DNA of 6,064 nt, from the NCBI GenBank assembly GCA_947653315.1, contig CANTGP010000201.1:1-6064 (forward strand). Reading direction: 5' to 3'. Shown here piece after piece: positions 5,863 through 6,064 of the stretch. A program made the translations under genes and the position numbers. The notes under the pieces are model-generated. The model saw nothing but the letters and a program-made list of their open reading frames with translations, made no database searches and was not told the origin of the DNA. Each line of letters opens with the position of its first letter. Positions within the stretch are counted from its first letter, which is position 1. Source of the DNA: an uncultured Lachnospiraceae bacterium (GTDB lineage Bacteria; Bacillota; Clostridia; Lachnospirales; Lachnospiraceae).

Positions 5863-5893
5863 AAAAAGGGGCGGGCTACCTCCTGCCCGCCCC
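5863..5893 (-). terminator. Intrinsic terminator after the BMC-H gene
   Basis: On the minus strand GGGGCGGGC (5893-5885) and GCCCGCCCC (5876-5868) form a perfect, very GC-rich 9-bp stem with loop AGGAGGTA, followed by five T (5867-5863). It begins 8 nt after the BMC-H stop codon. The loop is itself a Shine-Dalgarno-like sequence. Because pduL to pduT follow on the same strand with no obvious promoter, it probably acts as a partial terminator lowering expression of the downstream genes relative to the shell protein. Confidence 0.85.
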
Positions 5894-5901
5894 TATTCCT
5901 C

Positions 5902-6064
5902 TTATTTTAATACGGGAAGAATCTTCTCCACGTCGCTGTGGGGCCTGGGGATGACATGGGTTGCCACCAGTTCGCCGAGCCTGGATGCGCTGGCGCTTCC
6001 GGCTTCCACCGCTGCTTTTACCGCTCCTACGTCGCCGCGTACCATTACGCTTACCAGCCCGGAA
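5902..6064 (-). CDS. BMC-H hexameric shell protein, C-terminal part (5' end beyond the window)
   Basis: The last 53 codons of a minus-strand gene end at a TAA at 5902-5904. The segment [22 protein letters not shown] followed by [17 protein letters not shown] is the second half of the single BMC domain of the PduA/PduJ/EutM type, whose usual length is about 90-100 residues, so roughly half is missing beyond the window edge. Six subunits form the hexagonal tile that builds most of the shell facet, with a central pore for metabolites. The pore loop lies just outside or at the very edge of the visible part, so pore selectivity cannot be judged. The downstream terminator suggests it is made in excess over the following genes. 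Confidence 0.92.
   Translation of the reverse strand, partial: SGLVSVMVRGDVGAVKAAVEAGSASASRLGELVATHVIPRPHSDVEKILPVLK

Overview
The window looks like chromosomal DNA from a gut-type clostridium, most likely Lachnospiraceae. This is inferred from moderate G+C, Gram-positive ribosome binding sites, a DeoR regulator beside a microcompartment operon, and a drug-efflux gene with a leader-peptide attenuator. All convincing genes lie on the minus strand, so transcription runs from the right edge to the left.

Positions 6064 to 2820 hold the distal part of a bacterial microcompartment (BMC) operon. In transcription order it has the C-terminal end of a hexameric BMC-H shell protein, a strong intrinsic terminator followed by a repeat-rich leader, the phosphotransacylase PduL, a pentameric vertex protein (EutN/CcmL/PduN type), the flavin/iron-sulfur protein PduS (RnfC-like) and the trimeric shell protein PduT. 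PduT keeps the pore cysteine that holds a [4Fe-4S] cluster in characterised homologues. PduL recycles acyl-CoA to acyl-phosphate, and PduS with PduT can pass electrons across the shell. The signature enzymes lie outside the window. The order PduL-EutN-PduS-PduT-DeoR recalls the glycyl-radical fucose/rhamnose loci of clostridia, but the substrate cannot be settled here.

Positions 2658 to 1467 hold a DeoR-family regulator, the likely controller of the BMC operon, overlapping by 8 nt a vsr-type very-short-patch repair endonuclease. No Dcm methylase is present in the window.

Positions 1466 to 1 hold an MFS efflux transporter of the macrolide-efflux (MefA-like) group, read to the window edge with a suspicious C-terminus. 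Ahead of it lies the most interesting element: a 26-codon leader ORF with a strong ribosome binding site, whose RNA can form either an 11-bp perfect hairpin (antiterminator) or a long imperfect stem ending in a U tract (terminator). The two share one arm. This is the layout of ribosome-mediated transcription attenuation, as known for antibiotic-resistance genes. The transporter starts inside a 15-bp tandem repeat array that also supplies its ribosome binding site.
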